From Planctomycetota bacterium (GTDB lineage Bacteria; Planctomycetota; Phycisphaerae; WQYP01), in the NCBI GenBank assembly GCA_021827645.1, contig JAKAVA010000097.1:1-40787 (forward strand): a stretch of 40,787 bases of DNA, written 5' to 3'. Under the pieces are notes generated by a model. That model had not been told where the DNA came from, did not search any database, and worked only from the letters and a program-made list of their open reading frames with translations. Of this stretch, positions 18,992-27,403 are shown one piece after another (positions within the stretch are counted from its first letter, which is position 1; the number at the start of each line of letters is the position of its first letter). The position numbers and the translations under genes are program-made.

Positions 18992-20133
18992 GGGCGGCGC
19001 CCCAGGGATTCAAGGCTCCGGAGGTATGCAAAGTTACGCCCCAAAGATGATGGCGGCAACTCCGTAAATTTCATCTTCTGGTGGGGCAGCGGGATAAATG
19101 TAAATCGCTCGGCCGCGTTTTCCTGGGCTATGCTCAGGTATAATTTCTGGTGGAAAGCATCCTTGCCGTAGGTTGCCGTTAGCAGGAGTGTTGCGCTCGA
19201 ATTCAACTTGCCGCCGCCCGTCCCAGCCGCCCGTGAGCTCAGCATCGCCACCCAAATATTAATTCTTGAGCGAAGATTCGCCTGCTGTACCTGCAGCATG
19301 ATCGCATCAGGTGATCGGGTTGCCACTCCCGCGCCATTGTTAATCTTGACCGGCCAGAGGCGTACATCCGTCTGATGCGGGAATGGAATGGCATGGCCCT
19401 TGAGCATCTCTCCGAGATTCGAAACCTTCAGGAGGTCCATGAGGTTGAACGGAGGATCATTGTGAAGAGCAATGCTTTCTTTCCCCCTGCTGTATTTAAC
19501 ACCGGCCTTCCAGAATGTGCGGCTTGCTACGATAAACGGCGCACCGGCGTTAAACCGCCCGTTGGGCGTGTGAACCCTCTCCACCAGCACCGTAAGCGGC
19601 CGGTACACCGACGTCCCTTGGTGCTGTTCAAGATATTGAATCCGCTGCCGCTGCTTGGCTATGGTCTGTTGCAATTGTTGGATTTCAGCCTTGAGTTCAG
19701 CAATCTCCGCCTCAAGCTTTCGTATCAGGTCGCGGTCTTGCCGAACCTGGGCCTTGAGTTTTCGGTTTTCCTGCTGCAGTTTGCGGTTCTTCGACTCGAG
19801 GAGGTTGATTTCGCTTCTGAGGCGAATCAACTGTGTGTCGGCGGCGGCTAACTGCGCCTTGAGCTTTTTCAGGAGCTTTTCCAGCTTGGCCAGAAGTTTG
19901 GGGACAACCCCCGCCTTCATCGCCCGATCAATCTCGCGCTCCAGATTCTTTGCTTCCGTCGCCGCCCGGTTCACGGCCCGCTGCACTTTTTTCATACTCG
20001 GCGGCGGGGCGCTGGGCCCCGTGTAATACGGCGCCAGCAGCAGCACCAGCAGGATAAACGCTCCCATGGCGCCAGTGATGACATCCAGAAACGCAATATT
20101 GAATATATTGATTTCCCGGTCACGCCGTCTCAT
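18988..20133 (-). CDS. One-TM coiled-coil partner of a MotA/ExbB-type channel
   Basis: This 381-residue protein starts 'MRRRDREINIFNIAFLDVIT'. It has one TM helix (about 13-34) that carries Asp17, placed like the proton-relay Asp of MotB, TolR and ExbD. A long coiled coil follows (about 46-172, rich in Leu, Lys, Glu and Gln). The C-terminal half is beta-rich ('PLTVLVERVHTPNGRF', 'DVRLWPVKINNGAG') with no OmpA-type peptidoglycan-binding motif, so it is not a normal MotB. The ATG at 20133 has GGAG ten bases before it; a longer frame to 20163 is less likely. It overlaps the channel gene by 14 bases and the Sel1 gene by four, a tight operon. It probably transmits motion or force from the channel to periplasmic partners. 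Confidence 0.82.
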   Translation of the reverse strand: MRRRDREINIFNIAFLDVITGAMGAFILLVLLLAPYYTGPSAPPPSMKKVQRAVNRAATEAKNLEREIDRAMKAGVVPKLLAKLEKLLKKLKAQLAAADTQLIRLRSEINLLESKNRKLQQENRKLKAQVRQDRDLIRKLEAEIAELKAEIQQLQQTIAKQRQRIQYLEQHQGTSVYRPLTVLVERVHTPNGRFNAGAPFIVASRTFWKAGVKYSRGKESIALHNDPPFNLMDLLKVSNLGEMLKGHAIPFPHQTDVRLWPVKINNGAGVATRSPDAIMLQVQQANLRSRINIWVAMLSSRAAGTGGGKLNSSATLLLTATYGKDAFHQKLYLSIAQENAAERFTFIPLPHQKMKFTELPPSSLGRNFAYLRSLESLGRRP

Positions 20134-20980
20134 TGGATTTTTCTCCGCTCTTCTCCGGCACATAAAGCCGGTTGATCAGATTGCGAAGACAATACTCGCC
20201 GGCTCGCGACACTGCGCCCTCTTCCCGTGCCTGAATGATATTCTGCAGCAGCACGATGATGGCGCTTTCCACCAGCGCGATCAGCGTCGTATTAAACGCA
20301 ATGGCCAGCGATGTGGTCACATTGGTCAGGCTCAATTGACCCGGTTTTACCCCCGCCAGCGCGTACCCCAGGTGTGTTACCGTCCCCACAAACCCCATCG
20401 TCGGGATAACCCATGCCAGATACCGGACCATCGCATACCGCAGATCGACTTTGGTCCCCAGCAATTCCAGATTGGTCGAAAGCACGCTCACCGCCTGATC
20501 CACCGAGCGCGTCGATTGCAACTGCAGAACGGCGGTGTCAATCATGTAAGGCAAAAATCCACTCTCCCCTTCGTGATACTGAATGGTCCGTCGGCGAATC
20601 GCCCCCAGATCGTCAATTGTCAGCACGCTTGCCTCATCCTCCGGCAGAAAGTGCGCCTGATTAAGCTCGTTTTCTAATCGGGCTGATCGATATCGGACGT
20701 ACAACTCCCCCAACCCGAGGAAAAACAGCAAATGCAGCAGGTTCTGGATGGTAAACGGATACGGGAATGGGGATTTGGTGGTGTGTTCAAGAATCAGCGT
20801 GGCAAAATAGCTATTTTCGGGCAGCGCAAAACTTAGAATCCCGATAAAAGTCAACGCCGCCAGAATCGAGAGAATCGCGGTCGGTCCCCGTGCCGGAATG
20901 GCACTTCCGGGTGCCTTTCCCGCCGATGTTCCCAGCAGAGACGAAACAAATTTGCCAATTCCACTTGAAGATGTCGGCAT
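20120..20980 (-). CDS. MotA/TolQ/ExbB proton-channel family protein
   Basis: This 286-residue inner-membrane protein has four predicted TM helices (about 32-53, 78-97, 187-210 and 222-248) with a large cytoplasmic loop between helices 2 and 3. The family hallmark is 'PTMGFVGTVTHLGYAL' (193-208), equivalent to the P-T-x-G-x-x-G-T-V motif of TolQ/ExbB/MotA, followed by a Thr/Ser-rich helix 4 (TTSLAIAFNTTLIALVESA). Such subunits form pentamers around a two-helix partner and convert ion flow into movement. The partner is the next gene, overlapping by 14 bases. This is the first gene of the minus-strand cluster. It has no flagellar, TonB or Tol neighbours, so its cellular job is unknown. Confidence 0.88.
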   Translation of the reverse strand: MPTSSSGIGKFVSSLLGTSAGKAPGSAIPARGPTAILSILAALTFIGILSFALPENSYFATLILEHTTKSPFPYPFTIQNLLHLLFFLGLGELYVRYRSARLENELNQAHFLPEDEASVLTIDDLGAIRRRTIQYHEGESGFLPYMIDTAVLQLQSTRSVDQAVSVLSTNLELLGTKVDLRYAMVRYLAWVIPTMGFVGTVTHLGYALAGVKPGQLSLTNVTTSLAIAFNTTLIALVESAIIVLLQNIIQAREEGAVSRAGEYCLRNLINRLYVPEKSGEKSNETA

Positions 20981-21035
20981 GACTTGATCCGCCCCTCACG
21001 ATATTTCCAATTGCCACCACACTCCGCGAGACGTA

Positions 21036-21064
21036 AGTCTAAGCATTCCATTCGGATTCTTCAA
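21036..21064 (-). promoter_or_regulatory. Candidate promoter of the channel/Sel1 operon
   Basis: On the minus strand, TTGAAG (plus 21059-21064) and TAGACT (plus 21036-21041) are spaced 17 bases apart, four of six matches each. The start would lie near 21029, about 50 bases before the first ATG. Confidence 0.38.
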
Positions 21065-21155
21065 TGTTGCTTTGAATCCCGCACGTGGCGACTCAAGCCA
21101 TCACAGCGGGTGTTCACCGGGGGGGGAGGCTGTTTGGGAAACCTGGAGACGGGCT

Positions 21156-21184
21156 TAAACACACCGATGCAAAAATAGTATAAT
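21156..21184 (+). promoter_or_regulatory. Candidate promoter of the zinc ribbon-Sel1 gene
   Basis: A perfect TATAAT (21179-21184) follows TAAACA (21156-21161, four of six) at a 17-base spacing. The leader would be about 115 bases. Confidence 0.55.
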
Positions 21185-21306
21185 CAAGTCACGTGTGGGT
21201 CTGTAACCGTGCCCGCGATGCGGCGTATGGCGGTCACCTTTTTGTTTGTGCCCAAAATGTTTGATCACGCGGCCGCGAGGGATCGATCAAGAGGTTCGAA
21301 AGAGTC

Positions 21307-22416
21307 ATGACCAAAAAACTACTTCGGTGCATCGACGGACATGTATTTGATGGCTCGCAATCAACGCGATGCCCGATCTGCGGCGCTGATGCCGCCACGC
21401 CTCCCGCGTCAACAAGTGCCCCGCAGGGGGGCTCCTCATCCGGTGGACCGGAGGGGGCTTCGCGGGGTTCACCGATGAGGGTGGTTGTCTTCGCGTTCGC
21501 CGCCGTGGTCGTTGTCGTTGCTGTGGTTTACATCTCCCGTTCCGGAGGTGGCCACCAATCACAGACATCGTCCGCCGGTACTGCGGTGGCGGCGCATGTC
21601 AGTCAACCACAGGTCGTGCACACCCAATCCCCCCAGACTCCGGCCGGTACGGCTGTGAAGCCTGCCGCTGCTCAGCCTCCGGCGAACCCACCGAAGGCCG
21701 CCGTACTTCCCGCACCGCAGACTGAACAGGTTCCCTCGATGCCGCAGGCACCCGCATCGGTGCCACCAGTCTCCAACGCTGCCGCCGCCACACCTCCCGC
21801 GACACCCGTGAGACCCAAAATCCATCTTTCCCGTGCGATTCGGGATTCCATGGTGAAAAAGGGTATCGCCTTTGCAACCGGCCATGGTGAGATGCCCAAC
21901 GATGAGACAGCTCTGTACTGGTTCAAAAAAGCCGCCGCCGGTGGATCACCCTGGGCTATGAATATCCTCGGTTGGGTGTATGTCCAGGGAATGGGGGTCG
22001 AGCCCAACGCCGATACGGCAAAATCCTGGTTTGAAAAAAGTATTAAATCTGGCGACGCCTCGGCAAACTACGGTCTCGGGATGCTCTACGATAATGGTCA
22101 GGCGACAGGCGTTGCGCACCCCACCCGTGCGATGGCTCTTTATCGCAAAGCGGCCGCCGCCGGTTCCGCCAATGCGATGTACGCACTTGGCAATCATTAC
22201 CTGAACGGTTTTGGCGTGACAAAAAACTACCGTAAGGCGTTTAATTGGTTTTCAAAAGGTGCCAAAGCGGGCTCCGCAACTGCGATGGCCGCTTTGGGCA
22301 GCATGTATATGAACGGCACGGGCATTGCCAAAAATATGAATGCCGTCATGTATTGGAATCAACTTGCTATCAAAGCGGGCTACACCAGCGGCCTGCCGGA
22401 GATACCCCACCATTAA
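21307..22416 (+). CDS. Zinc ribbon-TM-Sel1 repeat membrane protein, paralogue
   Basis: This 369-residue protein repeats the plan of 17240-18112. It has a zinc motif (Cys8, His12, Cys22, Cys25 in RCIDGHVFD and CPICGAD), a Ser/Gly/Pro linker, and one TM helix (about 59-78, VVVFAFAAVVVVVAVVYIS). A long Pro/Ala/Gln-rich periplasmic linker follows, then at least four Sel1 units ('AMNILGWVYVQGMGVEPN', 'ANYGLGMLYDNGQATG', 'AMYALGNHYLNGFGVTKN', 'AMAALGSMYMNGTGIAKN'). The last two units align closely with those of the paralogue ('NYRKAFNWFSKGAKAGS' against 'SYRKAFAWFHKGAEAGS'). It is divergent from the channel operon. The ribosome site is a modest GAAAGAG. It is likely part of the same system. Confidence 0.87.
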   Translation: MTKKLLRCIDGHVFDGSQSTRCPICGADAATPPASTSAPQGGSSSGGPEGASRGSPMRVVVFAFAAVVVVVAVVYISRSGGGHQSQTSSAGTAVAAHVSQPQVVHTQSPQTPAGTAVKPAAAQPPANPPKAAVLPAPQTEQVPSMPQAPASVPPVSNAAAATPPATPVRPKIHLSRAIRDSMVKKGIAFATGHGEMPNDETALYWFKKAAAGGSPWAMNILGWVYVQGMGVEPNADTAKSWFEKSIKSGDASANYGLGMLYDNGQATGVAHPTRAMALYRKAAAAGSANAMYALGNHYLNGFGVTKNYRKAFNWFSKGAKAGSATAMAALGSMYMNGTGIAKNMNAVMYWNQLAIKAGYTSGLPEIPHH

Positions 22417-22471
22417 TCCCATTTCGGCATCGAATGGTCCCGTTCGCAGTTGCCTCCGCCGACAGCCCGCG

Positions 22472-22984
22472 TCAATCCCCAAGCACGTTCAGGATGCCGT
22501 TGATCATCATGTCGATGTAACGGATGTGTGTCAGGTGTACAAATTCATATTGATCCACCTGCTGAGCAATCTGCCGTAATTTTGGCCCGTATTTCTTCAA
22601 ATCATCCGGTAGTTCATCATCCCAACCGTGCACAATTTCATCGAGCTTGTCCAACTCGCCTTTATCCGCCCACACTCCGCCGCAACTGGAACATTTGTCG
22701 ATGATGATCCCCGAATCGTCGCCATAATTGACAGCGTGAGTCGGTTGACCGCAACCGGGGCATTTCAATGCACGCTTGATGCTGCTCTCCGGCGTCTCAG
22801 TAATTTTGGCCGCCTGGGCGGCAGCGACGCACTCCTGCTGAGTAAATCGATTCTCCCGGGCCTGCATGATATGTTCCAGTTCATCGGCGCTGAGAAAATT
22901 TCCTCCACAACCGGGACACACTTCCACATGAACGCCTTCGTAATCAATACCGGTGAGTGTCTGACTGCATTTCGGACATTGCAT
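22472..22984 (-). CDS. TFIIB-type zinc finger protein
   Basis: This 170-residue soluble protein has two zf-TFIIB-like zinc domains. The first starts at residue 1 (MQCPKCSQTL, then CPGCGGNFLSADELEHI). The second is 'LKCPGCGQPTHAV' with 'DKCSSCGGVWADKGELDKL'. 'C-x2-C-G-G-x-W/F-x-x-x-x-E-L' is the family hallmark. The C-terminus is helical with no further motif. The ATG at 22984 sits at the zinc motif, as usual in this family, with GGGGA upstream; a longer frame to 23170 has no support. Function in bacteria is not established; members are thought to be metal-binding adaptor proteins. It is convergent with the Sel1 gene, 55 bases away. Confidence 0.83.
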   Translation of the reverse strand: MQCPKCSQTLTGIDYEGVHVEVCPGCGGNFLSADELEHIMQARENRFTQQECVAAAQAAKITETPESSIKRALKCPGCGQPTHAVNYGDDSGIIIDKCSSCGGVWADKGELDKLDEIVHGWDDELPDDLKKYGPKLRQIAQQVDQYEFVHLTHIRYIDMMINGILNVLGD

Positions 22985-23290
22985 GTTTTTTCCCCGTATC
23001 AAAAGCCCGCTGTATCCAAGATGACAGTGGGAAGATAAGGGCGACCTCCGCGATTGGTCAAGCCGACGGACGTCCGCTGGCGGGTCGGCCCGCAGTCCTC
23101 CCCGAAGAGCCCAACCAAGCCCTATGGAATCATCCCTTTTTCGTCGGAGGCGATAAAAACACTCTTCCAATGAGAATTTGAAATATGCCGTTCACATACA
23201 TTCGGGGCACCCGCATAACATCCCGGCACTTGTCGCCATTCGCTACCGCGCTTATCTTTCAGTTTTAGGTTTTTTGGGAGCCTTTGCCTC
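22985..23290. other. Divergent region before leuS
   Basis: These 306 bases separate the zinc-finger gene (minus) and leuS (plus). A candidate minus promoter is at 23032-23061. GGGAG at 23276-23280 is the leuS ribosome site. I see no T-box, other riboswitch or leader peptide that I could support. Confidence 0.4.
23032..23061 (-). promoter_or_regulatory. Candidate promoter of the zinc-finger gene
   Basis: On the minus strand, TTGACC (plus 23056-23061) and TATCTT (plus 23032-23037) are spaced 18 bases, five and four matches of six. The start would be near 23026, 42 bases before the ATG. Confidence 0.42.
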
Positions 23291-26269
23291 ATGGCGGCCT
23301 ACAACCCAGCTTCAATCGAGCCGAAATGGCAGAAATTCTGGCTGGAACACAATACGTTCGCAACCGAATCGATCAGTACCAAACCGAAGTATTATGTTTT
23401 GGACATGTTCCCCTATCCGTCCGGCGAAGGGTTGCACGTCGGCCACCCGGAAGGGTATACCGCGACCGACATCGTGGCGCGATATAAGCGGGCCCGCGGA
23501 TTTAACGTCATGCATCCCATGGGGTGGGATGCCTTCGGACTTCCCGCCGAACAGTACGCCATCAAAACCGATACCCACCCAAGCGTGGTGACACGGAAAA
23601 ATATCCAGCGATTCCGATCGCAACTCCAGGCCATCGGCTTTTCGTATGATTGGCAGCGGCAGGTGGATACCACCGATCCCGGCTATTACCGCTGGACTCA
23701 ATGGATTTTTACGCTTCTCCACGATACCTGGTTCGATGACAGGCAGAACCGCGGCCGGCCCATCAGCGAATTAATCGAAGAATTCAGCAGCGGCCGCCGA
23801 CAACCCGCCGACGGCGTGCAGTGGAAAACGCTTTCAGATGCGGACCGGCGGCGCATATTGGAAAAATATCGACTGGCGTATCAACTCGAGGCTCCGGTCA
23901 ACTGGTGCCCCGCGTTGGGAACCGTTCTGGCCAACGAAGAAGTCATCGACGGCAAAAGCGAGGTTGGCGGTTTTCCGGTGGAGCGGCGTCCCATGCGGCA
24001 ATGGATGCTGCGCATCACGGCCTACGCCCGCAGATTGCTTGACGGGCTTGCCGCGCTGGAATGGTCTGAATCATTAAAATTGATGCAGCGCAACTGGATC
24101 GGCGAATCGCAGGGCGCCCGCGTCCGATTTGCGGTCGCGGGCGAGCATCTGGAGGTATTTACCACCCGCCCCGATACGCTTTTCGGCGTAACGTATATGG
24201 TCTTGGCACCGGAACATCCACTTGTGAATCTCTGCGGGCCCGATGTCAAAATCCCCGCTGCGTGGCCCGCAGGCACCCCGGAAACATGGCGCGGTCAAAA
24301 TCCCGCCCCGACGCCCCGAGCCGCCATCGCGGCTTATCAGCTCGCCACGGCGGCACGGTCGGAACGCCAGCGCCAGGAAGACACGCGAAAGACGGGTGTA
24401 TTCACAGGCCTCTATGCCGTCAATCCCGTCAATGGCGATTCCATTCCCGTTTTTATCTCCGACTACGTGTTGGCGGGCTATGGAACCGGCGCCATCATGG
24501 CGGTCCCGGCCCATGATGAGAGGGATTTTGAATTTGCGCAGTTGTTCGGCCTTCCCATTCGCCCGGTTGTCCGTCCGGCCGATGGGGCCGAGCCAAAATT
24601 GCCGCTCACCGAAGGTGGTATCGCGTTTAATTCTCCGTGGATCGATGGTTTGGCGACAGATGAAGCCAAAAATAAAATCTGCGAAATATTGGAATCCAAG
24701 GGGATCGGCTCCCGGGAAGTAACCTATCGCATCCGCGACTGGCTTTTTTCACGCCAGCGTTACTGGGGCGAGCCATTCCCGATTGTGCATCTGCCCGACG
24801 GGACCACCGTCGCGCTTGCCGATGACGAGTTGCCGCTTCGCCTGCCGGAAATGACCGATTTTAAGCCGACGCAGACCATGGAACCGCCGCTTTCCAAGGC
24901 GGGGGCGTGGTGCCACGTACACGTGCAACTCATCGGCCCGGCCGAAAATCCCCGCGCCCGTGTTGTGCCGCCGGGCACTGCCGGAGCGATAGCGGCGCGG
25001 CGCGAGCTGAATACCATGCCGCAGTGGGCCGGCTCCTGCTGGTACTACCTGCGATATCTGGATCCGCATAATACCGGTGCATTGTGTGATCCGGCAGTGG
25101 AAAAATATTGGATGTCATCACCCGCGGGTGTGGATATGTACGTCGGCGGGGCGGAGCATGCCGTTCTGCATCTGCTTTACGCCCGCTTCTGGCATCAGGT
25201 GCTTTTTGATCGCGGCCTGGTTTCCTCTCCCGAGCCGTTCCGAAAGCTCATCAATCAGGGGCTTATCCTCGGCGAGGCGGAATACACGCTCTTCAGGGAT
25301 GCCGCCGGAAAGCCGGTAAGTATGGATGATGTCGACCCGGAATGGACCAGCCGCCCGGGCTCGGATGGCAAGGTACAGTTTGTATCCAGACGCCGATCGG
25401 ACGGCGCTGAAGTGTATGCGTCGCCCGTCGAACCGGATCAGGTCGAGCGGCGGGGGGATGTGGCGGTCCTCAAGACCGAACCGGAAATTCGGGTGGATGC
25501 CCGATCATTCAAAATGAGCAAATCGCGGGGGAATGTTGTTAACCCGGACGACGTGATCCGTGATTACGGCGCAGATAGCCTGCGATTATTTGAAATGTTC
25601 ATGGGGCCGCTGGAGCAGGTAAAGCCCTGGAGCATGGCCGGGGTTGAGGGCGTTTACCGATTTCTGGGGCGGGTATGGCGACATCTGGCCGGAGCCGCCG
25701 ATTTTCCGTCACGAATTGTGGAACATCGCAGCGGCCGATATTACCTTCGCGGCCAGCCGCTCAATGAAGAACAGACCCGTGCGGCCTTGGAGGAACGGGA
25801 ATCGCTGCTCCGTCCGCTTCATCGCACCATTCGCAAAGTCACGCAGGATATTGAACGGCTTTCATTCAATACCGCCATCAGTGCCATGATGGAATTTAAT
25901 AATCTTCTCGGCAAGCCGGAGACGCTTGATCGCGATCAGATGCTGACGTTTGTGCGTCTGCTTGAGCCCTTCGCCCCGCATATGGCGGAGGAGTTGCATC
26001 AGATTCTTACCGGTGCAGCCCGGAGTCTGACCGAGTTGCCCTGGCCGGAATATGATGAATCGCTGTGTGCCGATGATACAGTCGACCTGCCGGTTCAGAT
26101 CAACGGCAAACTGGCGGGGCGCGTTATGATTGACGCCGGGTGGGCGGACGGCGAGGTGCTGGCTCGGGTGCTCGCGGATGAGCGGATTCAATCGCGTCTG
26201 GCGGGGCGGCCGATGAAAAAGCACATATACGTGAAAGGTCGGATGCTCAATCTTGTCGTCCAGGGATGA
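23291..26269 (+). CDS. leuS: Leucyl-tRNA synthetase
   Basis: LeuRS charges tRNA-Leu with leucine in the cytoplasm. This 992-residue protein is class I. The nucleotide-binding motif 'PYPSGEGLHVGHPEGYT' has HVGH at 49-52, and 'FKMSKSRGN' has KMSKS at 741-745. The CP1 editing domain is present ('TTRPDTLFGVTYMVLAPEHP', 'GTGAIMAVPAHDERDFEFA'). 'WYYLRYLDP' and 'DMYVGGAEHAVLHLLYARF' mark the catalytic core. It is longer than the E. coli enzyme (860 residues) because of insertions near 155-185, around 540-570, and just before KMSKS (about 680-735, charged and DGK-rich). The ribosome site is GGGAG ten bases upstream. It starts a plus-strand series running to pyrG. Confidence 0.97.
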   Translation: MAAYNPASIEPKWQKFWLEHNTFATESISTKPKYYVLDMFPYPSGEGLHVGHPEGYTATDIVARYKRARGFNVMHPMGWDAFGLPAEQYAIKTDTHPSVVTRKNIQRFRSQLQAIGFSYDWQRQVDTTDPGYYRWTQWIFTLLHDTWFDDRQNRGRPISELIEEFSSGRRQPADGVQWKTLSDADRRRILEKYRLAYQLEAPVNWCPALGTVLANEEVIDGKSEVGGFPVERRPMRQWMLRITAYARRLLDGLAALEWSESLKLMQRNWIGESQGARVRFAVAGEHLEVFTTRPDTLFGVTYMVLAPEHPLVNLCGPDVKIPAAWPAGTPETWRGQNPAPTPRAAIAAYQLATAARSERQRQEDTRKTGVFTGLYAVNPVNGDSIPVFISDYVLAGYGTGAIMAVPAHDERDFEFAQLFGLPIRPVVRPADGAEPKLPLTEGGIAFNSPWIDGLATDEAKNKICEILESKGIGSREVTYRIRDWLFSRQRYWGEPFPIVHLPDGTTVALADDELPLRLPEMTDFKPTQTMEPPLSKAGAWCHVHVQLIGPAENPRARVVPPGTAGAIAARRELNTMPQWAGSCWYYLRYLDPHNTGALCDPAVEKYWMSSPAGVDMYVGGAEHAVLHLLYARFWHQVLFDRGLVSSPEPFRKLINQGLILGEAEYTLFRDAAGKPVSMDDVDPEWTSRPGSDGKVQFVSRRRSDGAEVYASPVEPDQVERRGDVAVLKTEPEIRVDARSFKMSKSRGNVVNPDDVIRDYGADSLRLFEMFMGPLEQVKPWSMAGVEGVYRFLGRVWRHLAGAADFPSRIVEHRSGRYYLRGQPLNEEQTRAALEERESLLRPLHRTIRKVTQDIERLSFNTAISAMMEFNNLLGKPETLDRDQMLTFVRLLEPFAPHMAEELHQILTGAARSLTELPWPEYDESLCADDTVDLPVQINGKLAGRVMIDAGWADGEVLARVLADERIQSRLAGRPMKKHIYVKGRMLNLVVQG

Positions 26270-26305
26270 CGGCACGCGACGGTTGGCGGGCCGGAGGCCA
26301 GCATA

Positions 26306-27403
26306 ATGGAAAAATATTATAACAGCGTCATCAGCGGCGAGGCGGTCGGATGTGTTCCGGCCGTGGCCCGTGGCGCGCTGCTCGCCGCTTCTCTGGGTTA
26401 TGGCCTCGCGATGGCGATTCGAAACCAGGCGTACAACCGGGGATTGATCAACATTCATCGGCTTGGGGTGCCTGTGATTTCAGTCGGAAATCTCACCACC
26501 GGCGGAACCGGTAAAACACCCGTTGTCATTATGATCGCCCGGCAGCTCCGATCCATGGGGGCCCGACCGGCAGTCCTGACACGCGGCTACAAGGCCCTTC
26601 CCGGCGGGGAATCCGACGAAGTGCTGGTGCTTCGCCATGAATGTCCCGATGTGCCGGTCATCGTAGATGCGGACCGGGTGCGGGGCGGCAAGGCCGCCAT
26701 CGCGCAGCATGATGCCGATGTGCTCGTCATGGATGATGGATTTCAGCATCGGCGACTTTCGCGCACGATGAATCTGGTGGTGGTGGATGCGACCCGGCCG
26801 TTCGGCATCCCCGGGCTGCTTCCGCGTGGCACGTGGCGGGAGCCCCCCGAAACCCTGGCGCGGGCAACTCATGTCATGTTGACCCGCTGCGAGCAGATCC
26901 CCCAGGATCTCGCTGATATTGCAGCACAATTGCTGTCTCAATATGTCGGCCCACGCTATATTCTCCAACAGAGGCTGCGCGTCACGGGTGTCTATGATTC
27001 CCACGGTGCGCGGTGGGACCTCTGCGGTCGCCGGGTGCTGGCATTTGCGGGAATCGGAAACCCAGAAAATTTCCTCAACACCCTCGAGCTTGCGGGCGCC
27101 AGACCGGTTGCCGGGTGCTGGTTTGGCGATCATCACCACTACGATTTCCAACGCGATTTTGCCGCCTTGGAGGATGTCACCCGCCGCCGTGGGATCGATA
27201 TCTGGGTCACGACACTTAAAGATTTCGTCAAATTGAAAGGATATCAGGCCCCCGTGCCGCTGGTTTATCTGGGTATCGAAAGTTATGTCGCCGGTGCTCA
27301 GGCGCAGGTGTGGCGTGATATGCTGCGAGCCGCCGCAGGTTTGACGACGGCGGAGCCTGCACCGTGGCAGGAACCGGTATCGGGAGCTAAGACGGATGCT
27401 TAA
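26306..27403 (+). CDS. lpxK: Tetraacyldisaccharide 4'-kinase
   Basis: LpxK phosphorylates the 4' position of the lipid A disaccharide at the inner membrane. This 365-residue copy has an N-terminal hydrophobic helix, the P-loop GNLTTGGTGKTP (61-72), 'LTRGYK', and the conserved 'MDDGFQHRR' (142-150). 'FAGIGNPENFLNTLELAGA' and 'FGDHHHYDF' are also LpxK hallmarks. It implies that the cell makes lipid A and has an asymmetric outer membrane. GGAGG lies eight bases before the ATG. It is 36 bases after leuS and overlaps hldE by eight bases, which suggests coupled expression of lipid A and heptose synthesis. Confidence 0.95.
   Translation: MEKYYNSVISGEAVGCVPAVARGALLAASLGYGLAMAIRNQAYNRGLINIHRLGVPVISVGNLTTGGTGKTPVVIMIARQLRSMGARPAVLTRGYKALPGGESDEVLVLRHECPDVPVIVDADRVRGGKAAIAQHDADVLVMDDGFQHRRLSRTMNLVVVDATRPFGIPGLLPRGTWREPPETLARATHVMLTRCEQIPQDLADIAAQLLSQYVGPRYILQQRLRVTGVYDSHGARWDLCGRRVLAFAGIGNPENFLNTLELAGARPVAGCWFGDHHHYDFQRDFAALEDVTRRRGIDIWVTTLKDFVKLKGYQAPVPLVYLGIESYVAGAQAQVWRDMLRAAAGLTTAEPAPWQEPVSGAKTDA

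Larger units (their letters stand above)
20981..21306. other. Divergent control region between channel and Sel1 genes
   Basis: These 326 bases lie between the channel operon (minus) and the zinc ribbon-Sel1 gene (plus). Candidate promoters face both ways (21036-21064 minus and 21156-21184 plus). A run of eight G residues starts near 21119. No gene is seen. Confidence 0.5.

Noticed and set aside
20120-22416. Zorya-type antiphage system
   Set aside because: The MotA-like and MotB-like pair is suggestive, but the partner lacks an OmpA domain, and no ZorC, helicase or nuclease effector is near. Sel1 proteins replace them.
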